Positions 22,555 to 34,131 of a stretch of DNA of 64,000 bases are shown piece after piece (position 1 is the stretch's first letter; every line of letters begins with the position of its first letter). Position numbers and translations under genes: made by a program. Origin of the DNA: Anisodus tanguticus. Taxonomy: Eukaryota; Streptophyta; Magnoliopsida; Solanales; Solanaceae. The notes beneath the pieces were generated by a model, which worked only from the letters and a program-made list of their open reading frames with translations, made no database searches and was not told the origin of the DNA. The stretch covers positions 4,953,001 through 5,017,000 of the forward strand of contig CM067550.1 of NCBI GenBank assembly GCA_034509755.1. Reading direction: 5' to 3'.

Positions 22555-23984
22555 TGATACGCCCAAATTACAACTTCGAAAATGATGTAAAATGGTCGAA
22601 TGCAAATGTAGAACTCAACAAAGACTAGGGTCGAATCCCACAGAGAATACGACAAGAAACATGCACTTTAATTGTAAGTCTAAACGCTTAGTCAATAATT
22701 CAAAGGGAAAGAAATAATTGTTTGTTTGTTTTGAACTATGATTCTATGATTAAGTAACAAGTAAGTGAATTAAGAACAATTAATTAACAAACTATCAAGT
22801 GATCAAGTTTTTAGTATCGAATTGAGAGGACTAGGGTTGTGACACATTCGGGGTAAGCATGCAATTTAGCTATTGATCAATTCAATTGAGAAATATTCAT
22901 GTTCTAAATCATTGGGATAATTTGGGTACCAAGACATTTTCCAACCCAATTGATACATTTCATCCAAGATTTTCCCAAGCCCTAGAATTTGTAATTGAGA
23001 ACACCCATTTAGATTTCAAGTTAACTAGTCTATTCCTAGCCCTAGCTATTAGATGAGGGTTAAATCTCCAAATCATTGCCAATAACCCTTTTCTTAATCT
23101 CTACCCACTTTCCCAACCTAGATAAAAAATTTAGGCATAATTAATGTTGGCCACCATTAATACACATTACAAAGCTAAGAGTTATTAGAGAACAATCATA
23201 TAATTTCATGAATTGATTTCAAACCCAATTACATACTATAGCCCTTTGGTCCCATAACCCTAGCTAAGAGTTTAACTACTCATAATCAATATAAAACAAC
23301 CAAAAGCTTTAATTAAATTCAAAGAGAACATATCCATACAATGATTAACGAGGACAAAGACAAAGGAATATCTTGAAATGGACACTCCCAAAGCTCCCTT
23401 TTCAATGCAAAAGTAATTGTTCAGAGAATAAAGTATGAAATATTCAACTCAAAAATCTATGCCTAGTATTTATATGGAAGGAACAAAAAGTACAAACTAT
23501 TTGTTGATGGGTCGCTATGCTACGACAAAATGTGGCTCATAAGGAATTTGCGGTCTCATTTTGGCCGCATTCTCATGCCCAACTTTTCTCTCCGCTCGTT
23601 ATGCGGCGTGTTTGCAATCGCATTCTGAAGTATGTGACATCGCATTTCTCCCTTTTTCCTTCAGCTCACTAGTTGATTTCCTCGAGAGTATGCGACCGCA
23701 TCTAAGAGTTTAGGCGTTGCATACTTATTGCATGTAGCTTGATTTTGTTAATCTTTATGTTCTAGCTTGCGGTCCTGTATGCGATCACATACAGAGTATG
23801 CGACATCGCATAACCTTCACATTCAGTGCTCTTCTGGGCCTTTTTCTATTATTTTTTCCTTTTTATTCCTTGAACTTCAAATACCTGAAAACACACGAAA
23901 CCACTATAACTAAAGAGTAAACTCACTTAAAAGACATCTAAATTATAAGGAGTGAGTGATAATTCAAAAACTCACGACTTATCA
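22555..23984 (-). repeat. Gypsy 5' LTR, about 1.43 kb
   Basis: The plus strand starts TGATACGCCC and ends GACTTATCA, giving the TGATA...TATCA termini usual for this group. It begins beside the primer-binding site. The interior is non-coding. Between 23630 and 23815 there are several near-palindromic words of the form GTATGYGACATCGCATA. No second LTR was seen. Confidence 0.78.
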
Positions 23985-24690
23985 ATATCCAGGAACAATG
24001 TGTATTAGGAGAGTAATATTTTGTAGTTGCATTTGATAACAGTAAAACACTCGAGCGGAAAAATAGCGTTATGTAATCTATATTATAAAAAAGAGAAAAT
24101 ACATCTTTTCACCCCTAAACTTGCACTGAAAACTTATTTTAGCAATTAAACTTTACTTGTAATTATTTACCCCTCTATTCTTGTCAATAATGTATAAAAA
24201 TCCCTTTAAGTAGAGAAAGTGTATACTCACCTTCCTGAAGCAAGTGAGAAGGGAAAAAAATAAAAAATTAATTAAAAAATACACGTGTCATTTTTTTAAT
24301 GGCTAATATATAATTCATACTCTTAATATTTTAGTTGATATATTAATATATATTTCTTAATTATATGAATTTTTTATTTTGAGATAAATTAAATTTGTGG
24401 GTCCCATTTTTTCTTTTAAGTTTTATATTTATCTTCTTTTTATGTATTGTCTTCCCCAAAAGACCTTCTCCTCCATCGCCATTACCCTATTTATTCCATA
24501 TCCATGACCACCATTGTTGGACTAAATGTTGGAAAGAGATAAATTAATAAATTAACAACTATAAATATAATAATTTTATCGTGCAATATAATTTATGCTA
24601 GTTATGCAATCAAAAATGGATTTGACTGACCATTATTATGGTCATACAGCTTTGACCAATTAAATTTGTTTCTGCTTACTCATTATTACT
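23985..24690. other. AT-rich intergenic DNA with MITE-like pieces
   Basis: No gene was found. A stretch near 24100-24330 (CACCCCTAAACTTGCAC...) resembles ends of common plant MITEs but could not be delimited. Confidence 0.35.
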
Positions 24691-24695
24691 GTCAC

Positions 24696-24968
24696 TGAAA
24701 GAAATAATCCCCTTGATTATTTTCATTAATTGAAAGGCTATATATACAAGTTACATATTTCCATAATAGGAAAAATCATTTTCCTATTCTACTTTTAAAT
24801 TTTATTCTACCATAATTCTAACTATACAATTATGGTAGGTGTATAACACTAATTAAGGTATCCTTTTTATTACAATATACTACAAATATATATACCATAT
24901 ATACAATATCTTATTGGAACAATTTTCTAGCAAATCGGCCGAGAGGCCCAATTCGCTATTGTTTAACA
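24696..24968 (-). repeat. Copia 2 3' LTR
   Basis: This 273-bp LTR runs TGAAAGAAATAATCC...GTTTAACA on the plus strand (canonical TG...CA on the minus strand). Near its inner end it reads CAAATCGGCCGAG and AATTCGCTATTG, where the other LTR has CAAATCTGGCCGAG and CCTACTGCTATTG. The purine tract complement CACCCCCGCAGTC follows. Confidence 0.95.
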
Positions 24969-25024
24969 CACCCCCGCAGTCATAGCGGGCGGCTTTCGAA
25001 CTCGAGAGGCTGTCCCTAAAATCT

Positions 25025-26661
25025 TCAAAGAGAACCGTGGTAGACCCTTTGTAAAGATGTACGCAATTTGATAACGAGACGGGACATGGCATACGCGAAC
25101 TTGACCCTTTGCAACCTTTTCACGGACAAAGTGAATGTCCATTTCGATATGTTTGGTATTTGGTGTTGAACGGGGTTACCCGAAAGGTAGATGGCACTAA
25201 TGTTATCGCAATATACCAAGGTTGCCTTCGAATGGGACAATGAAGCTCCAAAAGCAAATTACGTAGCCAACATGATTCGGAGACCACATTTGCTACCCCT
25301 CGATATTCTGCCTCGGCACTTGAGCGTGATGAGTTGCCCGACGTTTTGCCGACCATGAGACCAAGTTGTTGCCAAGGAACATACAAGAGCCGAAGTCGAC
25401 CGTCCGGTGTCGGGACAACCACCCCAATCGGCATACGTGTAGGAGACAAGCGTAGATGTAGCCGACGGATACAAGTGCAACCCATAGTCTAGTGTCCCCC
25501 GAATATACCGAATGATGCGTTTTATTGCATTCATGTGTTCAACTACGGGGTCATGCATGAATAAACACATCTTTGAACCGCATACGTAATATCCGGTCCG
25601 GTAAAGGTAAGATCTTGGAGAGCCCCCGCAAGGCTGCGATATCGGGTCGGGTCCTCGTATGGTGCACCCGCTTTGCGACACTTAGCTTTGGGTTTGTATC
25701 AATCGGCGTGGAAGTGGACTTACGGGATGACATCCCCCCTCTCGATGATCTCGGCAAAGCATACTTCCGTTGAGACAGAAACAACCCACCCTGAATGACG
25801 TTTGACAAGACAATTCCCAAAAAGTAACTCAAGGGCCCCAAGTCTTTCATAGCAAATTCGAACCGAGCATGGCCATGATAGACTCGACGCAAAGCATCGG
25901 AGGAGGCGGTCAAGATGATATCATCCACATATACGAGAATGTAGGCCAATGACGAACCATGCGGTAGATGAACAAAGAATTGTCGACTGCTTGTGTGTGA
26001 ACCCAATAGTCGAAACAAAATCGCAAATCGTGTATACCAGGCACGTGGAGACCGCTTAAGCCCATATAAGGACTTTTTCAACAAACGAGACATGATGAGG
26101 GCGGTGGGATCCGAAACCCAACGGTTGATGCATATAGATTGTTTCCTTGAGATCTCCATGTAGAAAAGCATTCTTGACATCTAGCGATGAATTGGCCAAG
26201 TCTTTGAAAGGGCCAAGCTAAGTACCGTGCGAATGGTAGCCGGTTTGACCACCGGACTAAATGTCTCACCACAATCAATACCAACTGCCGAGTCTACCAT
26301 CACCAACAAGTCGCGCCTTATGCCGAGCAAAGGACCCATCTCGAATTCTCCTTGTGAACAAAAATCCACATAGACCGATAATATTAATACCATATGGACG
26401 GGGCACCAACTCCCACGTCTTATTATCAATAAGAGCATTATATCCATCGGTCATAGCAATTTTCCAATTAGGGTCATTTAATGCGGATACGGATTGCGGG
26501 GCAAGGGGATTTAGAGACATCGAATGTAAATTAAAATGTCTTTTAGGTGTAAAAATACCCCCGCCGACTACGAGTGACCGGTCTATGACTCGAGGAAGAA
26601 TTAATGGAATTTTTACGGGCTTGGGACGGAGTGGCCAAGAAGCGGTGGGCTGTTGGCCCAA
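25025..26661 (-). pseudogene. Copia 2 reverse transcriptase and RNase H
   Basis: 26275-26661 and 26181-26447 carry the RT start with DCGETFSPVVKPATIRTVL in a shifted frame. 25551-26180 carries SLYGLKRSPRAWYTRF, ILVYVDDIILTAS and FAMKDLGPLSYFLGI. 25259-25681 and 25120-25485 carry the RNase H start and SRSSAEAEYRGVANVV in two frames. 25025-25240 carries YCDNISAIYLSGNPVQHQ. The RT catalytic YVDD is present. At least four frame changes separate these pieces, in an element whose LTRs are almost identical. Confidence 0.88.
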
Positions 26662-27720
26662 ATCGAAAATGGTGGACTCGGCACGGACCGGTTCCAGAAG
26701 CCGGGCTGGACCGGTCCGATTCTTTGGAACTTCCGGTGGGGAAGAGCTAGGTGTGGCGGTGCTTGTTGGCCGGCGGGCGGTGGGCCCGCATTTGGAGGAT
26801 TTTGGATACGGGAGATGTCCGAAAAATTCCGAATAATATACGGGGATATTTGGTCATCCAAAAAATTATACGACTTAGGTTCGGGAGTATGAACTTTCGT
26901 AAATGGGAATTGAGTTTCATCAAAAATGACATGGCGATTGATTATGATTTTCTTGGAGGATAAATCAAAACACTTATAACCACGATGATTCGACGGATAA
27001 CCCAAAAACACACACGGGGTAGACCGAGCACGAAGTTTGTTAATTGTGGTGGATGGAAATAACGGATAACACAAGCACCCAAAAATCCGAAGGTGAGAAT
27101 AAGAAGGGTTCTTATTATATAGGATTTTGAGGGGGAAGAATATGTCAGACCTTTAGACGGAATTATGTTAAGAAGATATGTGGCCATTTGTAGAGCATGA
27201 TGCCAAAAATATGGAGGTATGGAGGCATGTATAAGGAGAGTTCGGACAATGTTATTTATGGAGCGAATTTTGCGTTCGGCTTTCCCATTTTGTGAAGATG
27301 TATGAGGACATGAAAAATGAAAATTTATCCCATGAGTAGCACAAAACTCTCGAAACTCCCTATTGTCATATTCTTTCCCATTATCACATTGAATATTTTT
27401 TATTTCTCTTTCGAATTGAGTACGAATGAACGCTCTAAATTTTATGAAGACGGAAAACACTTGTGATTTATTCGCAATTGGAAACGTCCACAAAAATCTA
27501 GAATAATCATCTAAAAAGAGAACATAATAACGATGGCTCATTGAACTCAGAACAGGAGATGTCCATAAGTCGCTATGAATAATGTCAAATGGCATAGAAG
27601 TATGAGAATTGGAGTCTACAAATGGTAACTTAATAATTTTTCCTAATGAACAAGACCGACAAATTGGAGTACGATTTGTACCCTTACAAGAAATAAAGCT
27701 ATTTTTATCTAAAGTGATAA
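26613..27720 (-). pseudogene. Copia 2 integrase
   Basis: The frame 26942-27790 carries an apparently complete catalytic core. It includes IIHSDLW (first Asp), the LFLDDYSRFLWTF strand, IQCDNGKEY (second Asp) and SQNGKAERK (catalytic Glu), followed by the FWHHALQMATYLLNI helix. An upstream CRSCSLGK stretch is part of the zinc-binding region. A frame change near 27100 moves the C-terminal part (STPCVFLGY) into 26613-27074. Integrase inserts the element cDNA into nuclear DNA, giving the 5-bp duplication seen here. Confidence 0.88.
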
Positions 27721-28170
27721 AATAGAAGATCCCGGATGACCAGACGAGCATGCCATATGGAAGGAGAGATGGCTGCAAAAGCGATGGCAAGGCAAAATTT
27801 GGACTCGATGGATGAAACCGGGCATGATAGGATACGGATCCCCCCTACTATCACACCTCATGAGATGACTCCCCGTCTTGAAATCCTTCACAGAGAAACC
27901 GAAAGGATCAAATTCAACGAGAAACGAGTAATTGTCATTTGTGAATTTTCGGACGGACACTAAATTTTTAATCAATTTAGGAGCATGTAAAGTATTTTTC
28001 AAGAGGAGTGGTGGATTAGGAGGAGACAATGTTTTTCGACCATACCCTAGAATTGGAATAGAAGCTGCCATTACCAACAATTATCCCCGAGGGGTGCTCA
28101 AATTGGAATAAGATGAGAGAGTACCGATTCGGAAGTCATGTGAGTAGTGGCCCCGGTGTCCATGTACCAA
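27709..28170 (-). pseudogene. Copia 2 protease and GAG-pre-integrase
   Basis: On the minus strand near 28135-28175 the sequence reads NWYMDTGATTHM, the intact aspartic protease signature DTGA. It is followed after frame changes by SIPILGYGRKTLSPP and, from 28080 to 27709, by LHAPKLIKNLVSVRKFTNDN of the GAG-pre-integrase domain. The expected LWHARLGHPG is garbled to FHMACSSGHPG by a local frame disturbance. Confidence 0.82.
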
Positions 28171-29277
28171 TTTGGGTCCGGTTGAGTCAACCCCAACGTG
28201 TGCATCGCGGCCTCGATATCGGTCCGAGTGGGGCCTGTTGCATGATGGGCTTGCGGAGGACGGGGCCAAGGACTCCGGCCGTCTTTGAACCCGGGTTGTT
28301 ACCGTTGTGGGGGCCGTTCTTTGGGCCGCGGCCGTGGGCCGCCAATGTCGGGTATTGGGCTCTTTGGACCGGCCAGCCCCACCTGGCCGGCGTAAACCGC
28401 CTTGGAGGTGGGTGCGGGTGCCACCGCCACCGGCCCCACATTTCTTTGGGCCCACGGTGGTGGTGGCCCACCTTGTACCCCGAATGGGACCCACTTCTGC
28501 TTGTTGCTCACCGGAACCGCCACCAGAACCACCTCGTTTGCCCCCGCGATTTTTGTTATTTTTGCGATTATTCTTGCCGCCACCATTATTATGGTTTTGG
28601 CCCGAATTATTAACAAAACCCGAAGAACTAGGAGAGGATGCCACCATGACAAGCGGGCTTGCTCGGTAGCCACCTTTTTAGCCAAACCGGCTTCTTCCAA
28701 CGTCGCATGGAGCGGGCTTGATGAAAGTCGGGAAGAGGGTTGCTTTGGCGAAGGAGAGTTCCAACACCATTATAGGCCTCCGAAAGCCCGCAACCAACCG
28801 TAGAACTAGACGATTATTTGTCATCGGTGCGCCAACATTACGGAGTTGATCCGCCAATTCCTTTAGTTTCTTGCAATATGCGAAACGTTCGGAAATACGT
28901 CCATTCGAACGAGAGAGAATTCTGCTCGAGTGTGACGATACGGGAATGTTGGTTGTCTTGGAATATGTCACGCAATCTATTCCATGCAGCCATAGCCGTG
29001 GTATCGGGCTCCATAATCGTCGTAGAAGGTCCACCGAAATAGTGGCGTATATCCACCGAAGAAAGGTAGCATCAAGTGTAATCCACACCTCAGGATCCTC
29101 CGCATGAAGGGGTCTAGCGGGAGGAATTATGTGATGAAGAACTTGATAAGAGATAGCGTGAATTTTAAACAACTCCGCCCACGTTGCATATTGAACGTTT
29201 TCCATCTCAAGGACAATAGGGACACCGAGCTTGATATTGGAAAGCGTGAGGGCGGGGTGAAAATTGTTCTTAGACAT
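28081..29277 (-). pseudogene. Copia 2 gag
   Basis: The start MSKNNFHPALTLSNIKLGVP at 29277 is the usual gag N-terminus of the family, next to LFKIHAISYQVLHHIIPP. A frame change occurs near 29015, where relatives read CGTCTGCAAAAGG and this copy reads CGTCGTAGAAGG. The later part (28081-28647) is rich in Gly, Asn and Lys (SGQNHNNGGGKNNRKNNKNR), a likely RNA-binding tail without a CCHC knuckle. The continuous gag of copia 1 over the same region shows how the frame normally runs. Confidence 0.85.
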
Positions 29278-29441
29278 ATTTGAAAGAACAAAGAAGGAGG
29301 ATAAATTTAAGAGAGGTTTTTGAGAGCGGAAGACGAGATATTTGGAGAGAAAAAACCGAGGGAGGGGGGGGGGTTCTCGGCCAAAGAGGCAAAAGTTTGA
29401 GAGAAGAAAACTTTTGGTTTAGACCTAGTCTCTTGATACCA

Positions 29442-29719
29442 TGAAAGAAATAATCCCCTTGATTATTTTCATTAATTGAAAGGCTATATATACAAGTTAC
29501 ATATTTCCATAATAGGAAAAATCCTTTTCCTATTCTAATTCTAAATCCTTATTCTACCATAATTCTAACTATACAATTATGGTAGGTGTATAACACTAAT
29601 TAAGGTATCCTTTTTATTACAATATACTACAAATATATATACCATATATACAATATCTTATTGGAACAATTTTCTAGCAAATCTGGCCGAGAGGCCCAAC
29701 CTACTGCTATTGTTTAACA
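29442..29719 (-). repeat. Copia 2 5' LTR
   Basis: This 278-bp LTR matches 24696-24968 with few differences. The primer-binding site, TGGTATCA on the minus strand, lies at 29435-29442. Near its outer end it has two CTG triplets that are replaced in the other LTR. A G run near 29362-29371, in the leader, corresponds to a cytosine run in the sense strand. Confidence 0.95.
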
Positions 29720-29724
29720 GTCAC

Positions 29725-31171
29725 AATTTGCAATTTGTGATGTAAAAAAAAGGGGGGGGGGTGGAAGGGCAGGAAGAAAAAAGTGGGTTTGGTGGTTGGG
29801 GATGGTGTGAGGAAGAGGGAACGGAGAATGTGGGTTTGGTTGGGGGTGAGGGCGTGAAGAAGAAGGAAAGAAATTGGGACTTTAAAAAAGAAAAAAAAAG
29901 AGTGAAAATACAGACAATAGAAAAAAAAGTAAAAATTTAAAATTTAATTGATTGTTGACGTTGCGAAAAGTGTTATATGTAGAAACGTGCTAACATTCTA
30001 CACAATCCATTGTGTTATAGCAAGTATCTTATCTTATTTTCGAGATTATAAAATACAAATCTCATATCTAAGAAAGACTTACCTGCCGATATCTTTTAAA
30101 TGACTTGATAGTATAAAATTTATGTACACCGACGATATATAGAAGTTGAATTATTTCCATTTATGATTGGCCAACAGGATTTTCAGTATTCCTTCACCAC
30201 TATAGAATTTTCCGTCTTTGAACTCTTGAACATTATCAAGAAATTCCTAGTAGCCAAGATGCCACAAAATTCCAATAGTATTTTAAATGAATTTCAACGA
30301 TCTTCCGATATCACATTATGTTTTTGTTTTTATTCTTTTGTTAACTATGTGAAAAAAGGCGGGAAATTCCGAGCTCATATATAGGTGATTTATTCTGACT
30401 GTAATATAATTCTGTTCATATATCCATTTACAAGAAAAAATCAATAAAAAACAAAACTTAACATGATAGATTTGGCATCAGTAATTCTACTTAATAAGGA
30501 AAGTTTTTTTCATTCTTAAAAAGTCTGCAGACCTGTGGATGGAACACATGAAGAGACTCCTGAACCACCAACTTATTTGTGTCATTAATTAGGTAGAGAA
30601 TTGGTAGTCCTATAAACAATTGATTCCTATAACTTTCTTTTTAATTCAGATTAGTGGTCGCACTTAGCTCAAGTTGAATAATCTGTTTTTGTCAATTTTA
30701 TATTTATAGGAAGCTCATTCGAAACTTCTGATTATACTTGCCTTTTCTTTAGGAAGCTCACTAGTGATGGAAAACTCTATATTTAAAGGATAGTCGGGTG
30801 TACTAAGCTAAATGACAAATGAATTAATTGCGTTAATTAACTTAAAAAATGTATATACTTTTTGAAGCTGTAACGTCCTGAGTTTAATATTGAGAGTGAC
30901 ATAGTATAAATTATAGCTTCATTATTCTAGGTGGAATCCAGTATTCCCACAAAGCAAAGTGGAAACTACATTCCTTAGCCTTCCTTTTTTATGTTTGTCT
31001 ATTAAACAAGGAATCAATACCAAAAAGAAAAGAAAAGCGAGGATGTCCACCTTGAAATTATTATATAATATATAGGAAAAGAAGTAAGTGAAACAAAGAA
31101 AGATAGAGAGGAAATTCATTTAATTTATAATGATTTCATATTTTAAATGTCACGTAAAAGCTGTTCTATAG
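29725..31171. other. Intergenic DNA, no gene recognised
   Basis: A guanine run and purine-rich stretch occurs at about 29750-29890. Open frames such as 30163-30384 have no recognisable domain and no promoter context, so I do not call them. Confidence 0.4.
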
Positions 31172-31488
31172 CATGTTTGATCAAACTTTAAAATTTTAGA
31201 ATAGTGTTTTTGTCAAAAGTTTAAAAAAAATAATTGGTGAGAAACCGTTTGTGTTTGACTAATCAATTTAAAAATACTTTTGAGCAGCAATTAGTGTTTG
31301 ATCAAACCTTTTAAAATTGCTTCTAAGAAAATTTTCTTAAAAGTTGGAAAAAATATTTCTTTAGCTTCTGAAAAATAGCTTTTGCTGCTCTCCAAAAAAT
31401 ACTTACTTTTCTCCAAATACCTTACTTTTCAAAAAAAGCACTTTAAAAAAAAAGTATTTTTGGACTTCCAAAAACTTGGCCAAACAGG
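31172..31488. mobile_element. MITE with TGTTTGGCCAA-type termini
   Basis: The left end CATGTTTGATCAAACTTT and right end AAAACTTGGCCAAACAGG form imperfect inverted repeats. The 317-bp interior is rich in AAAGCACTTT-like words and internally self-complementary, with no coding capacity. Such termini are common in plant MITEs. The superfamily is uncertain. Confidence 0.55.
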
Positions 31489-32505
31489 ATAACTCAACTT
31501 TGAATTTACCCTTTTCAATTCTATACAATTGAAGTATTTGCATATACTCCAGCATGGTAAAAAAATTTCTTGTCTAATTTTTATATTAAATTATTATGAT
31601 TAAATACTCAATTTCAGTGTTTTAAAAGGTTTTTGTGGTATTCGTTTGGTGTCACTATAAAAAATTGGGTAACTTGATGTGGTTGAAGTACGAATTGCAC
31701 TTTCGACCTCCGCAAATTCACCTCTGGGCCGGGCACCTGAAAATGCCTTTAGGCACATGTGTAGGGCTTCTAGAAATATATATATGAAGTTTGAGAATAA
31801 TCTAAATGATGAGTGTTAGTATTGCATATTTTATGATTTACAATATCGTGAGCGTAAATATCATTTGAGTATTTCTTTTATAAAATCGATAGCAGGAATT
31901 TACATTTTCTCTTGCTATTGGTCTTCGTGTCTTAGTTGTCGATCTTTCGAAATTACCGGACTTTTATTATTTCTATTTGAAAGTAATTTTGCGTTTGTTC
32001 ATGAAGAAGTATAATATTCCTATGATAACGATAACTGACGACAATAAATAAAGAGAGAAAAAAACGATATCAAAAGTCTTGATGATGAACAAATGCTAAC
32101 TTTGGTTAGGCAAGATAGGATGGCAACAGATTCATGGTACATAGTCGATTACCTATATTGTTTATCCACGTATACATAGGAAACTATTACTACTTTGGTT
32201 CCCTTTTTAATGGTCAACACTTGTAACAAGTAACTACTTGCTAGTTGCTATCCCAGTTTTAAAGTAACACTACATACTATGGTCACTTTCAATCTTTATT
32301 TACTACGACAAAATTTCCAGCATTGTGTTGCTCCCGTTTCACACTCTTTTGAGGTTTTGGATTTGGTCCTATATTTGAATCTTGAGTAATTTTGGCCGCT
32401 AGAGGTGGATCTAGAGTTTGAATATTATGAGCTCGAGTTTGGAATACAACCCAACCTTTTCGATCTATTGCGTTCGAACTCTATTTGTACTTATTTAGTA
32501 GATTT
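31489..32505. other. AT-rich intergenic DNA
   Basis: No gene, RNA gene or recognisable repeat was found between the MITE and copia 3. Confidence 0.4.
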
Positions 32506-32510
32506 GTTAA

Positions 32511-32716
32511 TGAAAGATAGAATAATTTCCTTTGGGGATTCCTTTCATTATTCACAATATATATAGTTGTACAAGGTTGATTCCTAATATGATGCGAATC
32601 CTAACTTACCTTACAAAGATTGATTCCTAATATAATTAGAATCCTAAGTTACCTTAAATATACATATATCATAATTACAAAATATACGGAGAATATTCTG
32701 AGAATATTCGCTAATA
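32511..32716 (-). repeat. Copia 3 3' LTR
   Basis: It runs from TGAAAGATAG to TTCGCTAATA on the plus strand and is followed by CTTCCCCTCAG, whose complement is the purine tract CTGAGGGGAAG. Confidence 0.93.
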
Positions 32717-33321
32717 CTTCCCCTCAGACGGAGCGGGAGGAGGCCAAATGCTAAAATTTGGATCGGAAGTCGGTGAAGTCTGTCGCGGTAGTCCCTTTGT
32801 GAAAATGTCTGCATACCGATAAGAGGAAGGCACGTGTAAAAATTTGACTTGACCACGGAAACCTTTTCTCGCACAAAGTGGATATCCATTTCAATATGCT
32901 TAGTCCGCTGATGTTGGGCTGGATTATGAGACATACAGATAGAAGATATGTTGTCACAATAGACTATAGATGCCTTGCGTAATGGACACTGGAGCTCCAA
33001 AAGAAGATTTCGGAGCCAACAGATCTCAGCGACGACATTAGCAACTCCGCGATATTCTGCTTCAGCACTCGAACGGGATAGCGTGGCCTTCCGCTTGGCG
33101 GACCATGAGATAAGATTATCCCCAAGAAATACACAGTACCCTGAGGTGGAGCGACGTGTGTCGGGGCATCCTGCCAAATCTGCATCTGTGTAGGCTAGCA
33201 ACTTGGTTGGGACAGAGGTGTATAGATGTAAACCAAAGTCTAGTGTGCCCTTAACATATCTGATAATATGTTTGAGGGCGGCAAAATGGGACTCTCGGGG
33301 GTCGTGCATGAACAGACACAC
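32644..33321 (-). pseudogene. Copia 3 RNase H
   Basis: It continues the RT frame after a single stop codon, carrying VCLFMHDPRESHFAALKHI, TDADLAGCPDTRRSTSGY, SRSSAEAEYRGVANVVAE and YCDNISSICMSHNPAQHQR, then HIEMDIHFVREKV. The stop between RT and RNase H is TAG where the family has Gln, which fits a CAG to TAG change. The C-terminus is frameshifted after FVREKV and runs into the LTR. Confidence 0.88.
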
Positions 33322-33324
33322 ATG

Positions 33325-34131
33325 CTAAACGACATATGCAATATCAGGCCTAGTGAATGTAAGATACTGAAGAGCACCTACTAGACTCCGATATAGAGTG
33401 GGATCAGAAACTGGCGCACAATCATTGGCACTAAGCTTGGATTTTGAGTCCACCGGAGTTAGCATAATTTTATAATTTGCCATCTTGGCCCTGTACACTA
33501 TCTCTTCTGCATACTTACGCTGACACAGGAACATAGTGGCTGCAGATCTTGTCACCGATATACCCAAAAAATATCTTAGCTTGCCCAAGTCAGTCATAGC
33601 AAATTCAGTTTTGAGTAGAGCAATGATTTCATTCTTCAACCCGTCAGATGAGGCAGTAAGAATAATGTCATCGACATATAATAACAAATATGCAGTGCTG
33701 CTACCTCGGTGAAAAGTGAAGAGAGATGTATCACACCTGCTACATACAAAACAAATCTGCAGAAGATACCTGGCGAACCGATCATACCAAGCGCGGGGTG
33801 CCTGTTTCAATCCATACAATGACTTCCTGAGACGACACACAAACTGCGGAGCTGCCGGATGAACAAAGCCAGGAGGCTGATGCATGTACACAGTCTCTTT
33901 CAAATCCCCATGAAGAAACGCATTCTTGACATCAAGCTGATGAATCGGCCAATGCATGCCTATAGCAATACTGAGAACAGTCCGAATAGTGGCCGGTTTA
34001 ACAACCGGACTGAATGTCTCACCACAATCAATACCCTCCTGCTGATTAGTGCCATTGGCAACTAGTCTTGCCTTATACCTCTCTAAGTCACCACTGTCTC
34101 TGAACTTGTGACGAAATAGCCACATACACAT
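33325..34131 (-). pseudogene. Copia 3 reverse transcriptase
   Basis: About 265 codons are open from WLFRHKFRDSGDLERYKARL to YLTFTRPDIAYVV. All RT landmarks are visible: DCGETFSPVVKPATIRTVL, QLDVKNAFLHGDLKETVYM, SLYGLKQAPRAWYDRF, LLLYVDDIILTAS and LGKLRYFLGI. The frame is fused upstream to gag sequence by the internal deletion, in a different frame. It is the best preserved RT in the window. Confidence 0.9.

Larger units (their letters stand above)
24696..29719 (-). mobile_element. Copia element 2, young, target duplication GTCAC
   Basis: A complete 5.0-kb element lies between direct repeats GTCAC at 24691-24695 and 29720-29724. The LTRs are nearly identical. Gag, protease, integrase, RT and RNase H occur in copia order on the minus strand. 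Despite the young LTRs, the coding region carries many single-base frame changes, often where relatives have CAG or CTG. In the 1,020 bases from 25021 I count about 6 CAG/CTG against about 33 in the aligned part of copia 1. Related to copia 1 and to the fragment at 42-44 kb. Confidence 0.95.

Noticed and set aside
23630..23815. CRISPR-like or direct repeat array
   Set aside because: Spacing is irregular, repeats are short near-palindromes within an LTR, and the DNA is plant nuclear.
28113..28803. Long plus-strand open frames opposite copia 2 gag
   Set aside because: They mirror the Gly/Pro-rich gag tail on the minus strand and have no domain of their own. GC-rich repeats readily leave the opposite strand open.
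30163..30384. 73-codon plus-strand frame
   Set aside because: No similarity to a known family and no supporting signals; AT-rich intergenic DNA yields such frames by chance.
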